Assembly: GCF_000149955.1 (NCBI RefSeq) | Contig: NC_030986.1 | Location: 4,153,333-4,217,332, forward strand | Reading direction: 5' to 3' | DNA length: 64,000 nt | Source of the DNA: Fusarium oxysporum f. sp. lycopersici 4287 | Taxonomy: Eukaryota; Ascomycota; Sordariomycetes; Hypocreales; Nectriaceae | Program-made: the position numbers and the translations under genes | Shown here: positions 32,619-45,553 of the stretch, in pieces | Layout: each line of letters opens with the position of its first letter | Numbering within the stretch: the first letter of the stretch is position 1 | The notes under the pieces: generated by a model | The model's database searches: none | Told to the model about the DNA's origin: nothing | The model's input: the letters and a program-made list of their open reading frames with translations, nothing else

Positions 32619-34273
32619 GATGTGGTGAGGTTATCGGAGGAGATGATGATATTGGTACTCGGCTGGGAGTGGGAACTCAAGAGGTGAGCACCATGCATCT
32701 GTCTATCATGACTGATATTTCACTTCTTCCACAACAAGCAACTCCATCAGTGATCATGAGTTTGTGTCCGGGTGGTCAACTCACTTGTCTTATCCCCTGT
32801 CAGCTTCAAGGACCCAGACCTCGAAAGCAGGTAGGTCATTTGTTGCCAAGATGATGGGATATCCACCTACAAGCCGCCTCACACCAATTCCCCGTCCTAA
32901 TCTCCATGAACGAATATGACCCCGGTAATAAACCCCGGTTCGCTTCCTGAATGGCTTGTCTTGGCTCTCTATGTATGAGTTGCTGTGCTTTATGCTGTGC
33001 TGTCCCGTACAGCATTACTGTTTTGTGATGGACTCAGATTCAAGCTGAAGCTGAAGCAGATCAATGGGATGAATTATTTTCTCCGTAAGCAGACGTTGAT
33101 CCTTCCTTCCTCTAGATTAGACATGTCTATCTATCATGCCCCCTTTTGTCTATCATTTACTCGTTCGATGTGAATGTCACCACTAACTAGTCTTGTGCTC
33201 GTTCCTTTGGAAATGCTATTTCCCATTCTCCCATCCATTATTTCCATACCCATTCAGTCAGTTCGTGTGGCCTGGTCTGGTCTGAAAGCTCAAATGCGGA
33301 GCAGTGATCAGCCTCTTTCCATCCTTATCTTACTCTAACTGCCACTTTATTCGTTCATCTTGTTAATCTTCTTTCCCTTTCATCGACACTCTATTGTGAC
33401 GCTGACTTCCCTTGTCCCCCTCTCGCTCGGCTGACAAACAACCGAACCGACGTCAAAATATCTCCACTGGAGCCTTTCTCACTGACAATTGCGGCTCTTC
33501 TACCTACTGTACCTAATAAGGTACGCTACGCTACCTCCATCTATTACGCTACATGCCAGGACCCGTTCGTTCAGTCAATTTTGACTCCGATTCCGCCACC
33601 CTAAACCCAGCCTAACTCAGAGTTTCCGTTCGAGTCAATATTCGGCCGAATGCTTTCGTCAGGTTGAATTGAATCGTATTATTCATTGGTTCCCTCTTTC
33701 CCTTTGACAAACTCGTTGGACCAACCATCACTCAAAATCGAGTCAAGCTTTTAGCACCTACTGCACTCCACCCACTGAAGGACCCCCGGACTACGGCCAT
33801 AACACAGCACCGTACAGCCGACTTTTAGCTGCAAATCCCCCTGCAACTCATCCCTCTGATCCCATATCCCATCTCGATCCCCATCCCATTTCTTCCCCCC
33901 TCCCCTTCAACCTAACATCGCGGCGGCTGTATTCCTCAACATATACTTAGCAGCCCGAGCTTTTACTGCGCCGCGCATCAGGTACTATACCTCCTACTGA
34001 CTGTTGCAGCTGGCCCGTACAGTTAAGGTACTGCATCAGAGTCTCCCCACTTCGTAGGGAACTTCCACCACTGTTTTCGCACGCATACGGTACCTTACCT
34101 TACTTTCACTCATACGCTACGCACACCCGACCTCGCAGACACGCCCCTCATCGCATCTTGAATCTCGATCTCTTGCTGGCCGCTGCGCAAGGCCCAAAGC
34201 CACTGGCCACTAGGTGCCAAGGACTCGCAGTCCCTCCGGGGCTTCGATTCCCTCCTCTTCTCCAGGCGCCTTC

Positions 34274-37200
34274 ATGCAGCGGCTTCCTAGTTTCAACTCT
34301 CCCTCGTCTCCTTCTGCCTCTGCTTCTTCGAATTGTCCCGTCGCAGACTCAACCGATCAAGAGAAGGAGGGTCACAAAAAGCATCCACCACCAACCTCAA
34401 CCTCTACTCTGGGTTCAGTACCCACATTTACGACTCCAAGCAACACCACTACCACCAGCACGACTGACGCTGAGCTTGATACCGACGTTTCAGTTCTCGC
34501 TGCTGCTGCTGCTAAAGCTGCCGGGGAAGCTTACAACAGGGTCACCATAACTGGCAGGAAAGCCTACGACTCTCGCCGCATATCAGAGGCACCAGCATGG
34601 AGGCACGAGCTTAGCATACCAAACTTGGCCTCAATCGCGCCCTTTTCTGACTTTGCGACCTCCTTCTCGCCAGCTTCGACTACCGGCGCTATTCGCCAGT
34701 CAAGTTTGTCCACCGCCGGTAGTCCACGAGGTCTTAGCGCGTCCACGCGAGGGCTTCCACAGACTCCCATTCCGGCGAAGCGTCCCTCCGCCCCGTTCAG
34801 AGGTGAACCCGTCATGCACCCATCACCTATCAAGAAAGCCCGCACTGGGGCATCACCACCTCGAAAGGTCGAACTTCCTAACCAAGCCGCGAATCTTGAA
34901 CCCTCAGCAAGGGGGAAGCAGCAAGGGCCCCTCTCGCCTCTCTTCTTCTCACACACGCCAGCGAGGCACGTTCATCGTCCGGCCAGCTTTCCCGCAACCG
35001 ATCCTGCTATTTCTATGCTTTCACGTATGCGAGAGGACCCGGCTGGCGGTGTCACGACCTTGAAGTTGCCTCGCGCAAGTGTGAGCTCCATCAGCCCAGG
35101 AAGATCAGAGAGCACTCCTGGTAGTTGGGGGTCTTCAATGGACGCTCCCGCTCATACAACGACTCCAGACAGTCGTAGTCTCCCTCCGGGGCTGCAGATG
35201 CTACAAGGTGTTGGTGTTATTGAGTTTCTGGAGCAGGACGAGAGGCCTACCTTTCTGATAGACCTGGACAATTCCGCGAATGCTAGCCGTGCCGGCTTAC
35301 ACATCCTCTACTACAACGCGTCTCTACGAGGAGCACATGAAGTGCTTCAATATTTGTCAGTGGACCAAGAAGATGCTAGTGCAGACACAGATTTTGGTCG
35401 CTTCAAATCATGGATTATGACACAATCCAAAGCTCGTGTGTCAGCTGATACTCACAAGTATGCTGGTATTACCTGGACATTATCAACATTACGTCGAAGG
35501 TTTCGCTTTGTTAGCGCCCAGACTTGTGTTGCTACTCCTCGCCCCAGTACTGCGTTGCCACTCATTGACGAGACAGCTGCTTCGGAAACGAGAAGTGCCG
35601 GACACTCGCCGCAGATGCCCGTTACTCCTGACGCCGAGCTCGTTGATGCGCCAGATTATTTCGGTGATGCTGAACCTATTGATGCTAATTTTGGTCGCGC
35701 AGATGTTGATGCGATCATGGAGGGAGGTGACACGAGACTACACCCTGACGAGTTTACAAACCAAGTCTTCCAATCGCAACCCGCAAGGTCAATTTTCGAT
35801 TGGACAAGGATACCGGTGTCGGATGCACTTCCTCCTCATATAAAGTTTGCTCGTTCTGTAGATTGGGCGGCTACTCCTCTCGGGCCAATCGAAGATTGGC
35901 CTGCGGATCTCAGATCCATGTCCAACCTCATCATGGGCAGCCCACACCCCGCTGCCATGTACTGGGGTCCCCAGTGTGTGATCATCTACAACGAAGCTTA
36001 TCTTGACCTTGCAGGCCAAAAACATCCCAAGTTGATGGGGTCTTGCTACATGGATGCCTGGCCTGAGATTTGGGATGAGATCAAGCCTGTGTTCAAGAGC
36101 GCACTAGAATCTGGACAGGCGACAATGAAGCACGAGAATCAGCTCTTCATTAATCGGCACGGCTTCTTGGAGGAAGCTTTCTTTTCGTGGTCTATTGTTC
36201 CCTTGGTGGGTGGTGAAGGCGAAGTGGTCGGACTATACAACCCAGCTTTCGAGAATACCCGCAGACGAGTCAACGAGAGACGAATGCTGATGCTTCGCGA
36301 GATTGGCGAGAGGACGGCTGCAGCTACCACTGTCGCAGGTTTCTGGCCCCAGGTGCAAAAGGGACTGGAGTTCAACGAACACGATGTGCCCTTTGCCCTG
36401 ATCTACTCGGCCAGAGACGACACCGAGAGCGAGGTTTCATCATTACATTCTGGCAGCTTGATACACTCACCCCAATTGGTTCTTGAGGGGAGCCTTGGAG
36501 CACCAGAGAATCATCAAGCCGCACTTTCACACCTTGACATGCGGCAGTCTGAGGATGGCTTCGCGCCTTACATGCGCCAATCAATGGCTGCAGGCGGTGT
36601 TCCAATTGTCCTCTCTGAAGAGAATGGTAACCTTCCTACGCATCTTATTGATGGTCTTCACTGGAGGGGCTTTGGCGATCCCTCAAAGACGCTCGTTGTT
36701 TTCCCCGTTATCCCGACCACTACAGGAGAATCCGTGATTGGATTCATCGTGATGGGTGTCAACCCTCGCCGACCCTATGACGACGATTACAAGCTGTTCA
36801 TTCATCTGTTGTCCCGGCAGCTAGCTACCTCGATGGCTTCAGTGGTTTTGTTCGAGGAGGAAATCAAGCGTGGTCAAAGGGCTGCCCGCCTCGCTGCACT
36901 GGACCGTCAAGAACTCTCGATGCAACTTTACCTCCGTACACAAGAAGCCGTGGAAAGCGAGTACAGATTTACTCGAATGGCTGAGTTCGCTCCTGTCGGC
37001 ATGTTCATCGCCAACTTCGCGGGCAAGATCAACTATTGCAACGATATGTGGTGGCAGATCTCGAGGCATTCCCGGTCCGAAGATTCTGTCGATACTTGGA
37101 TGGATAGTGTCAGAGACGAGGATAGACCAGCATTGGAAGATGCGTGGGACAAACTCCTCAGAGAGAAAGTCACGATTTCGGTGGAATTCCGGTTCAAGTG

Positions 37201-38853
37201 TTCTCAACAGAGCGATGGAAACACGATTGATACCTGGGTTCTGATGAGCGCTTATCCCGAACGGAACCAAGAGGGCAATCTTAAGTTGATATTTGGCTGT
37301 ATCACCGACATCTCTTCTCAGAAATGGGCCGAGAAAGTGCAGAATGAGCGACGTGAAGAGGCGGTCGAGATGAAACGACAACAAGAGAACTTCATTGATA
37401 TCACCAGCCACGAAATGCGGAATCCTCTATCAGCGATTCTACAATGTGCTGATCAGATCGCAAATAACATCACCATCTTCGATTCGCATTCTGTCAAGGC
37501 AGATGTTGAGAACCTACTGGACGGATGCCTGGATGCTGCAAACACAATCAATCTGTGTGCCAGTCATCAAAAGCGTATTGTGGATGATATTCTGACGTTG
37601 TCCAAACTAGACTCGAACCTCTTAGCCGTTACACCCATCGACGAACAGCCCGTTAGAGTTGTGCAGCGTGCCCTCAAGATGTTCGAATCAGAACTGGTTG
37701 CCCACGATATCGAGTTTGACTTCAACGTGGATGAGAGCTTCGAGCAGTATGGCATCAAATGGGTGAAGCTTGATCCTTCCAGACTGCGACAAGTCTTGAT
37801 AAATTTGATGACAAATGCTATCAAGTTCACCCAAGGTCGTGAGAAACGAGCCATTACTGTCAGCCTCAGCGCTTCAAAGCACGTGTCTGAAGTCACTAGG
37901 AAAGGCATCTCATATTTTGATAGAGTCGACCATCAACGTACTGCGGTCATGGATATCAACAACACTGATGAGTGGGGTCATGGTGAGGAGATCAACATTC
38001 ACTGCACAGTTGAGGATACTGGTCCCGGCTTAATCGAGGAGGAGATGAAGCTTCTCTTCCAGCGATTTCAACAGGCAACTCCACGAACACACGTTCAGTA
38101 CGGCGGCTCGGGATTGGGTCTCTTTATTTCTCGTATCTTGACAGAAATGCAGGGTGGACAGATTGGTGTTACGTCCCGCCGTGACATTGGTAGCAGCTTC
38201 AGCTTCTATGTCAAGTGCCGACGCTCTTTGACTCCTCCTCAGGATTACGAACAGATTACACCGTTCAAGATCGCTCGAAAGTCTCATGCCCCAGCCATTC
38301 CGCAGAAGCCTGAACTCAATCGCCAACCATCTCGAACGACGACGACAACCGAAGACACAACCCAACTGTTTGATGTTTTGATTGTGGAGGACAACATTGT
38401 CAATCAAAAGGTTCTTCAACGACAGCTACGAAACTGTGGCAACAACACGTTTGTTGCAAACCACGGCAAGGAAGCTCTGCAGACTCTCGAGCGTTCAAGA
38501 TTCTGGGCTGGAAAAGAGACCGAAGGTGTTGACATCTCTGTCATCCTGATGGATTTGGAGATGCCTGTCATGGATGGAATGACCTGTGCTCGAAAGATTC
38601 GAGAGCTGGAACGAGAGGGAACCATTGTGCAACATATCCCCATCATTGCAGTTACGGCATATGCACGACCGGAGCAAATCGAGAGCGCCAAGGCCGCAGG
38701 AATTGTGAGTTGATTGTGCCAGATTTTGTTAACTTATCCACTAATAATTTATTCTAGGACGATGTCATCTCCAAGCCATTCCGAATTCCTGAGCTATTGC
38801 CCAAGATCGAAGAGTTGGTCGGCAAATACAAGAATCTTTCGGTGTCTGCTTGA
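34274..38853 (+). CDS. Hybrid histidine kinase with PAS-like, kinase and receiver domains, 1508 aa
   Basis: Two exons, 34274-38704 and 38758-38853, with a 53-base intron (GTGAGT...TTCTAG) inside the receiver. Without the splice the receiver would lose its last helix. The first 350 residues are Ser/Pro-rich and probably disordered. A PAS-like region near 525-680 contains GPQCVIIYNEAYLDLAGQKHP. A GAF-like region follows at about 700-860. A second PAS-like domain is near 900-1010 (FAPVGMFIANFAGKINYCND). The kinase core has the H-box NFIDITSHEMRNPLSAILQ with phospho-acceptor His near 1046, the N-box LINLMTNAIKFT near 1175, and G boxes VEDTGPGLIEEE and YGGSGLGLFIS. The receiver (about 1367-1500) has the acidic pair VED, phospho-acceptor Asp near 1427 in LMDLEMPVMDG, and KPF. 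No transmembrane helix was seen, so it is probably cytosolic. The frame is open 20 codons upstream to a TAG, so an upstream exon is possible; the first ATG was chosen. Confidence 0.92.
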
Positions 38854-40124
38854 TGCTGTATAGGTTCTGTTGAGCCAGCTCATGCTTAATCCTGCATAGA
38901 TGCTGCGCCAGCTTATACACCTGATGCTCTGTCAGAAGAACTATGCAGTTTCTCCACGGTTTACGAATATAACGAAGTCACTCGACCTGGATGGTTAGAC
39001 ATACGCTCACCCTCACTTTCGACATAATTACTTCACCAACCTATTACAACCTACTATTCTCTATTTGGCTCCATGTAGCATTTGGTGTTATGACTTTTGG
39101 CGTTTTGGAAAGAGACAAGGCTGGTTTGCGGGATGGCGAGCCTGCAAGATCATTGAAATGTAGAACATGGAAGCGACTCTTTTGGATTTTATGTGTGAAT
39201 CTCTTTTACAGAGCATATGGAGCAAAAATATCAGTGAGGATGGGACACGATGAGCATTAACAAACACGATAGAGGATACACGACGTGCTGGCGTTGTTGG
39301 CGTTGTTGGACTGATGGACGTCGTTTTGTGGATGGATATCTCTGGACAAAGATATGGGTTGTGTTGGTTATACCTGCCCTACATGATCATGGTTGATCAT
39401 GATTGTTATCTGCATATATCTAGATAAGACCGTTTATTCGGTGGATGTCAGCTCGACTTGTTTTATGATATGGTAATCTCTGTGAACATGATGAAGCATA
39501 AAGCTACATATGGCGTGGGAGGTTATCCCGAACCTAATCGTCGTCTCCGCGAAGGATGAGGACTAGCAAGTGTAATACTAATACTCGAAGGCAACTCAAT
39601 TGATATAGATAACGCCAGATGGTATGAATGAAGACCATGATCAACCATATCTGTTTCTGATGTTCTAAAATGCCATGTTGGAACTTTCAAGGCTCAAGTG
39701 GTAAAGACAAAAAAATCACTTCATTGGTACAGACATAATCAACACGCAGCAGTTGTATTATTAGGTATTAATTATCTCCATCCCGGGTATCAGACAAGAA
39801 AAACAAGAAGCAACGACGCGGGCAACTCGACTCATCAAAGTCGAAAGCCCATTCAACATTTTTTTTGGTTTTCGGACATCCATCAGATATCCCTTTTCTT
39901 CAACATCCTCCTCTCCTCCATCATCTTCAGTAACTTAGCTATGGAAATTGGTATCAGTGAAGCAGTCTCGACAGGGTATCTCGGTATCTTGTGAAGAAAT
40001 GCAGATGCAGTTCCATCCTTCCATTCCCAAACCCTCTCAATGCGCGTGTTGTATGGTGGTGTTGGGGTTTTTGTTTCATTGTGAATTCAGTCGTAAATTT
40101 CGAGGCTCAGCGCCGGACCACCCT
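38854..40124. other. Convergent intergenic region
   Basis: 3' flanks of the histidine kinase (plus) and the PH-like protein gene (minus). AT-rich with short open frames only. No RNA gene or repeat family was recognised. Confidence 0.6.
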
Positions 40125-42064
40125 CTAGGCGGCGGCAGTGACAACGGGAGCGGGAGCAGCGTCCTTGGGCTTGTCCTCAGCCTCGGGCTCAGCGGGCTTA
40201 GCAGGCTCCTCAATCTTGGGGGCCTCCTCGGTCTTGAGCTCCTCGGTCTTGGCCTCGGTGGGCTCCTCCTGGACGGTCTCCTCCTTGTTCTCCTCGGCGC
40301 GCTTCTCAGCAGGCTTGGGGGACTTGCCGCGGATGGTGTTGCGGAGCTTTGAGAAAGGAGACTCCTTCTTCTCTCCCTCAGCAGGGGCAGGAGACTTGTC
40401 ACGCTTGCCGAAAGCGAAAGGCAGAGAAGACTTGCGCTTCTCCTTGAGGTCCTTCTTGACCTCAGGGGCAGGAGAGGTGGCGGTAGCAGTCTCGGTGGTC
40501 TCGGTGGGGACGGTAGCGGGGTTGGAGACGTCAACGGCGAGGGGAGTGGTGGCCTCAACAGGGGGGATCACAGGAGCAGTGGTCTCAGCCTCGGCCTCCT
40601 TGGTAGCCTCAGGCTCAGTGGGCTTGAGCTCAGGGGTCTTCTTCTCCTTCTTGGAGAAGACGTTACCGAAGAAGCTGTTGCGCTTGGTAGCGGTAGGCTT
40701 CTCCTTGGGGCTCTCGGCAGGCTTGTCCTCAGCAACAGCGGGGACGGCCTCAGGGGCAGTCTCCTCAGCGGGCTTAGCGGGCTCCTCAACGGCAGCGGGA
40801 GCAACCTCCTCGACAGGCTTGACAGGCTCCTCGATCTTGGGGGTCTCCTCAAGAGCAGGGGTCTCGACAGCGACCTCGTCGGCGGGCTTGGCCTCAGCCT
40901 CCTTCTTCACTTCCTCCTTCTTGGACTCCTCCTTCTTGCCGAAGCCGAAGAAAGATGTTCGCTTGCGGCTAGCAGATCGGCGCTTGGGCTCCTCGGACTT
41001 GACATCCTTCTTGCGCTCGTCCTTGGTCTCCTCCTCCTTGGGGGTCTCCTCGGTGACGGGAGCAGCCTCCTCGGTAGCAGGGACAGCAACGGCAGCCTCG
41101 GCGGGAGTCTCCTCCTTAGCGGCCTCAGAAGCCTTCTCCTCCTTCTTGACAGGAGTAGGCTTGAAGCTCTCGAGGGTGGCCTTGTAGGTCTCAGACTCAG
41201 TAACGGTGGTGGCAAGCTCCTTGGCCTCAGCGATCTTGAGCTTCAGCTGAGCAACCCAGTTGTCGCGCTCAGCAGCGCTGGAAGCCTTGAAAGTGTGCTT
41301 GTTGCCCTTGGAAGTGAGGTGGAACTTGTGAGAGCCGTCGATCTCGGGCTCGGTGGCATCAGCCTGCGGAAATTGGCGGTTAGCTTACTGTGACATGTCG
41401 GCAGTTGACGCTGCATGAGATTTTGTGGGTCCAGAACTTACCAGGCTGATGACGCTAGATGGGTTCTTCTTGTCACCAACGAAGAGAAGACCCTTGCCAG
41501 TCTCGGAAGCCCAAGCAATGTTAGAGTGAGCAGTCTCGGCGGACTTCTCGCTCTTGAGGTAGTGGGAGAGAGCTTTGGGCTCGACAGCCTCGGTGCCGAA
41601 GAAAAAGAACTCCTTGCTGGGGATAAGGTTCCTAAAGGGGTGTGGCGTTAGTGCCCTGTTCTTGATGGTTCGAGTCCTGTTGCGTTTACAGGAGCAAGCT
41701 CCCTTCCACCAACAAGATGTAGAAAGCTTGCCGGCAGCAAGGCTGGGACTCGCACATGCGATTCTACTTACTTGGGGAAGCTCAGGCCTTGAGCCTTGTG
41801 GTTCAAGTGACCCTCCTCCACGGGCTTAATCTCCTCCTCCTCCTTCTTCTCCTCAGCCTTAGCAGCCTCCTCGGCAGGCTTGGTCTCCTCAGCGGGCTTC
41901 TCCTCTGTAGCGGGAGCGGTCTCGGCGGCGACAACGGGTGTCTCTTCGACTGGCTTTGTCTCGGCGGTAGCCTCAACAGCCGGGGCAGAGATGCCAGCGG
42001 TAGGGGCAGCGATCTCAGGCTTGGTCTCCTGAGGGACCTCGATGTTCTTCTGTTCCTCGGCCAT
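40125..42064 (-). CDS. PH-like domain protein with Glu/Pro-rich tail, 573 aa (Mug6-like)
   Basis: Exons are 42064-41772, 41631-41442 and 41363-40125, with introns of 140 and 78 bases (GTAAGT...TTTAG and GTAAGT...CGCAG), in phase. The first about 95 residues are acidic and low-complexity. Residues about 98-210 read like a PH fold split over all three exons: NLIPSKEFFFFGTEAVEPKA, GKGLLFVGDKKNPSSVISL, then DGSHKFHLTSKGNKHTFKAS and AAERDNWVAQLKLKIAEA, the last with the invariant Trp of PH helix 1. This recalls the fungal PH protein Mug6 of fission yeast. The remaining 350 residues are rich in Glu, Pro, Ala and Lys. They carry three spaced basic-Ser-aromatic motifs: RKRTSFFGFGKK, TKRNSFFGNVFSKK and KRKSSLPFAFGKR. 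Role unknown; lipid binding is an inference from the PH fold. The opposite strand has a 349-codon open frame that mirrors the low-complexity tail and is not a gene. Confidence 0.82.
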
Positions 42065-45000
42065 TTTGAAAGATTTTGGGGGGTATCAAATGAGATTGGG
42101 TATCACAAACAAAGACGTTGGTATAAAAAAGGAAAGAAAAAAGGAAGTTAATCCAGAAACAGGCGTTGGATTTCAGATGGAGCTGAAGAGCAGGTAGAGG
42201 GGAAAGACGAAGGAGGGAAGAGAGATTCGCAGAAGACGGGGAGGCTTGGGGTACTTATTTGTTGGTGTCTTGCTGTGGAAAAAGGGATTAGAAGAGAGGT
42301 ATCCTATCCCATGGATGCCCAGGTTGGAAGGGTACGGTACATTCAGACAGGGTCACACACAGTGAACAGGCCTAAAACTGAGGACGTGGGTCCGGGCGGG
42401 GCGTGTGCAGAAGTGGGCGGGAATTAGGGGAGTGAAGAGATTAAAGACCGGCCAGGGCAGGGTTAGTAGGGAAGGGAACCTAAAGGAGAGAGAGGGAGGA
42501 GTCATCAGTGTGAGTGAGTGATGGGCACCTCATATCAGCAATCAACTTTTCAGTTGATCAGTGGCTATACCGCACAGTTTGTAGATGTGTTGGTGCCGCA
42601 CGAGGAATCACTGGATCGTATCTGAAGTGACAGTACCTGTACTGTTCAAGATCTGATTTGCAGTCATTCAAGTCCGATTATTCTATTCAAGCCACACAAT
42701 CTCCTATTCTCTCACGATAAACCGTAATCTCTTAACGTCTCCGGAGGAGCACCTCATCAGTAAACGATCCGCTTATTAGTCTATTCATTGGCTACTCTCG
42801 CGTCAATACACCGGCAATTACATGGCACATCACAGCTTCTAACACCCACTGATGGTTGAGCAACAGATCGCATCTATCTATCCGTTTGATAAGGATTTAC
42901 GATTACATCCACCACAGCTCATGCAATCTGCAACATGATACATCACTCATCTGGTTCCCCAGCAACTAATATCTCCTGAAAATTGCCTGTCTCTCGTTAA
43001 CCAATTCTATGCTTCTTCTCAACAATCTCATTTTTCTCTCCTTGTTGTTGCTGGGTGATGCCCTGGTCTGTGCTGCATTAAACAAGTGGAACTAATATTG
43101 CAGATGCCCCATCGACCTGCCGGCTACCAGTGGATTGACTCTAGCGAATGACGCTAACCGCGGACAAAATTGCAGTAGCATATTCAGGGCCCACGTACTC
43201 GATACGTACCTTCTCATTCTCAGACGGTACACTCGTTCCTTACCTTACCTAACCTTACCTAACCTTAGGACTTAGGTTCCGTCTGAACTGGGCGCACGCT
43301 CATCAAGGCGGGCAGGTTAAAGTAAATAGCACTTTCCTTGCCAACCTTCAGCACATGGAGCAAAGGAAGCAAGGGAAGGCGCTCACCGTATCCTCCGTTT
43401 CGGCCGTATCCAATAATTCTACTCCTGTTGCTCATCATCTCTTTAATATTCTTGATATAAGCTTCATTTCGCACCACCAAGCTATTACTCATTCTACATG
43501 CCTCTGATACTTGACTGGCAATTCCGGGCGTCTTCCGAGTAATTCCCAGTACTCCGTTCCGGATTGTATCATGATATCAGTTATCCTTGAGATAGAGACA
43601 GAATACACTCCACTCATCGTCACGCCTTGATTCATTGCCGGTGTATGCAAAAATACCCGTGCAAGTCTCAGCGCTATTCTTTACCAGGTGTATCCATCGG
43701 CTCCATCTTGGGCATGGAAATCATCCCTCGATTCAAACTACCCATCGAATACGGTGTTGACTGCCCTGGAACTCTACCTGTCCGTCAACCACTATATAGA
43801 AAACCATGCCAAGGCGTCCTCACCCCATCTCCGGCCCTGACTCAATCGTGCGGGTCTTGGTCCTAGAGAAATGGAAGACAAATTTCGCTGTTGATTGCCC
43901 ACTGATTTTCTCTTCTAGCTCGGTTTCTGAGCAATAGCACGAACAGGGTCTCGAGACGGTGCTCAATATCGATCTCCAAACAGCCTTTTCCCCCAATCGT
44001 CTGTATCATCCATCTCCACTCTACCGAGCAATTTGCTCTAGCACTTGGGCTCCTTGTGCATCCCTAGGATCACGAAATGGACTAAAAGCCATGTGCACAT
44101 CAATTTACAACTATGACTTTCTTTTGACTCAGTGGCTCATTGTATTGTTTAGGTGGCTGTTGTTCCCAGCCGCGGCGTCCAGCGATCAATCGTGCGTACG
44201 GATATTATTCCTAATAATAAAAAACAATTTGCCCAGCTCCTAGGATCTTCCACGAAAATCCAATCAACATCCAATGTCCTGCCGCCTCCTGTCTCCGGCC
44301 TTGTTAAAAGCCCCTTGACAACAGGACTGGCTTCTTTCCGAACTATCCACCAAGTCCTTGTCCCTGGATTTCTCGCTTGAGCCCAGTGCCGACGAGTGCG
44401 CCGTGCCCAGGCGGCCAAGATCAACGCAGTTGACATGGTCTTGGGTGGATCATTATAGAACAGAACCCGAGATGATGTTGTTATGCCAGAACCAGAGCGT
44501 TTCGACAAGTGGCAGTCTCGACATTTTTCAGCCAGTCGTCAGTGCTCTCCTCAGCGCAGAGGTCGTCTGCTGGACTGCATGACCCTGTCATTGGCTTCTT
44601 GGCTCTGTTGTGTCTCCTGCACCACTTTGGCACTCAGATGAATCACGGCGCTACCCGTAGCTGCCATGAGGCTCTATTGTCTCATGTTTACTGCAATGGA
44701 TCTTGTGACGTTGGCTTGGATTTGAGCATCGTCTCAGGTCAAGAATTACGTTTTGTTCGATTTTTCGACACACTGTTGCTGCCCTTCTCATAGCCCGCAG
44801 CGTATCCCTGTTCCGCCTTGGGATGCACCAAGCACCCAAGTGTCAGGTCATGTCATATCAGGTCACGCTTCAGCTACCCGCAGCAGCGTCATCCTCTGGC
44901 AAACGCTTCTATCCAGTAACCTTATGTATCAACCCTCCAACATGTCGTGGCTACGAGAGCCGGCCATCACAGAAACTCTACCGAGCACACCATCACAGCA

Positions 45001-45460
45001 CACAGCAGGTTTATGTCTGGGATCTGGTGATTCCTTGCTCATCGATTTCTTCAACGTTACCTACCTTACCTAAGACCCAAAGTTCAAGGAGAGACTGGTC
45101 TGATCTGGTTTCAAGCCTAAACATGGCCTTACGGCGGCTGGGCGCTAGCGAAAACGTCGTATTAAACAGTATCCGCATTGTGCCCTAACTCAAGATACTC
45201 TGGCGAATCAATCAATACGGTCTACTGAGGCAAGGGACAGGACCCCATAAAAGATACATTGCCATGCACGAAAGGTACCTCGCTGGACTTGTGAACCAAG
45301 CGCATACTTTCTGATTCCCAAGATAGTATCGGTACCTTACTTTGACCGCTAGACCCGTAATTCCTGGCCTCCACAACCCTTATTCGCCTGTTGTTAAGCT
45401 CACTCACTCTCAAGAATCACGATGAATGAGGAGAATGTTACCCTGTAGATTGACCAACAG

Positions 45461-45553
45461 TTGAGCAAATGCGATCAAGAACGGAGGTTGAACCCAGGGG
45501 ATACACCCACCAAATGTTCAACGTGTATCAAGTCGAGCTATACATGCACCTGG
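45461..45553 (+). pseudogene. Possible half of a Zn2Cys6 transcription-factor finger
   Basis: The frame reads LSKCDQERR, then TKCSTCIKSSYTCTW. This matches the second half of a fungal Zn2Cys6 cluster: a basic KCD start, C-x2-C, x6, C, then Trp. The first half (C-x2-C-x6-C) is not found upstream in any frame, and the frame ends at 45727. It could be an exon that lost its partner or a chance match. Confidence 0.3.

Larger units (their letters stand above)
29887..34273. other. Gene-free stretch of about 4.4 kb with the kinase leader
   Basis: No intact gene was recognised. A few open frames (for example one ending at 31887) have no ATG start and no motif. From about 33300 the plus strand becomes C/T-rich with repeated TACCTTACC-like words and many short CT runs, probably the promoter and long leader of the histidine kinase. 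Small tandem repeats are listed separately. Confidence 0.55.

Noticed and set aside
34158..34550. Leu/Pro-rich open frame overlapping the kinase start
   Set aside because: Out of frame with the kinase, no ATG start, and the kinase frame continues through it with proper motifs.
40138..41187. Plus-strand open frame of 349 codons, Ser/Ala/Gly-rich
   Set aside because: It is the exact mirror of the Glu/Pro/Ala-rich tail of the PH-like protein on the minus strand; codon bias of GAG/GCC/CCC leaves the opposite strand open. No motif of its own.
41660..41690. GGTTCGAGTCC inside the first intron of the PH-like gene, resembling a tRNA T-arm
   Set aside because: The flanking bases do not pair as a T-stem and no acceptor or anticodon arm can be folded around it.
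43265..43492. Minus-strand open frame of 75 codons with an ATG
   Set aside because: No signal peptide or motif, ends in CCTTACCTAA repeat DNA, and coding character is weak.
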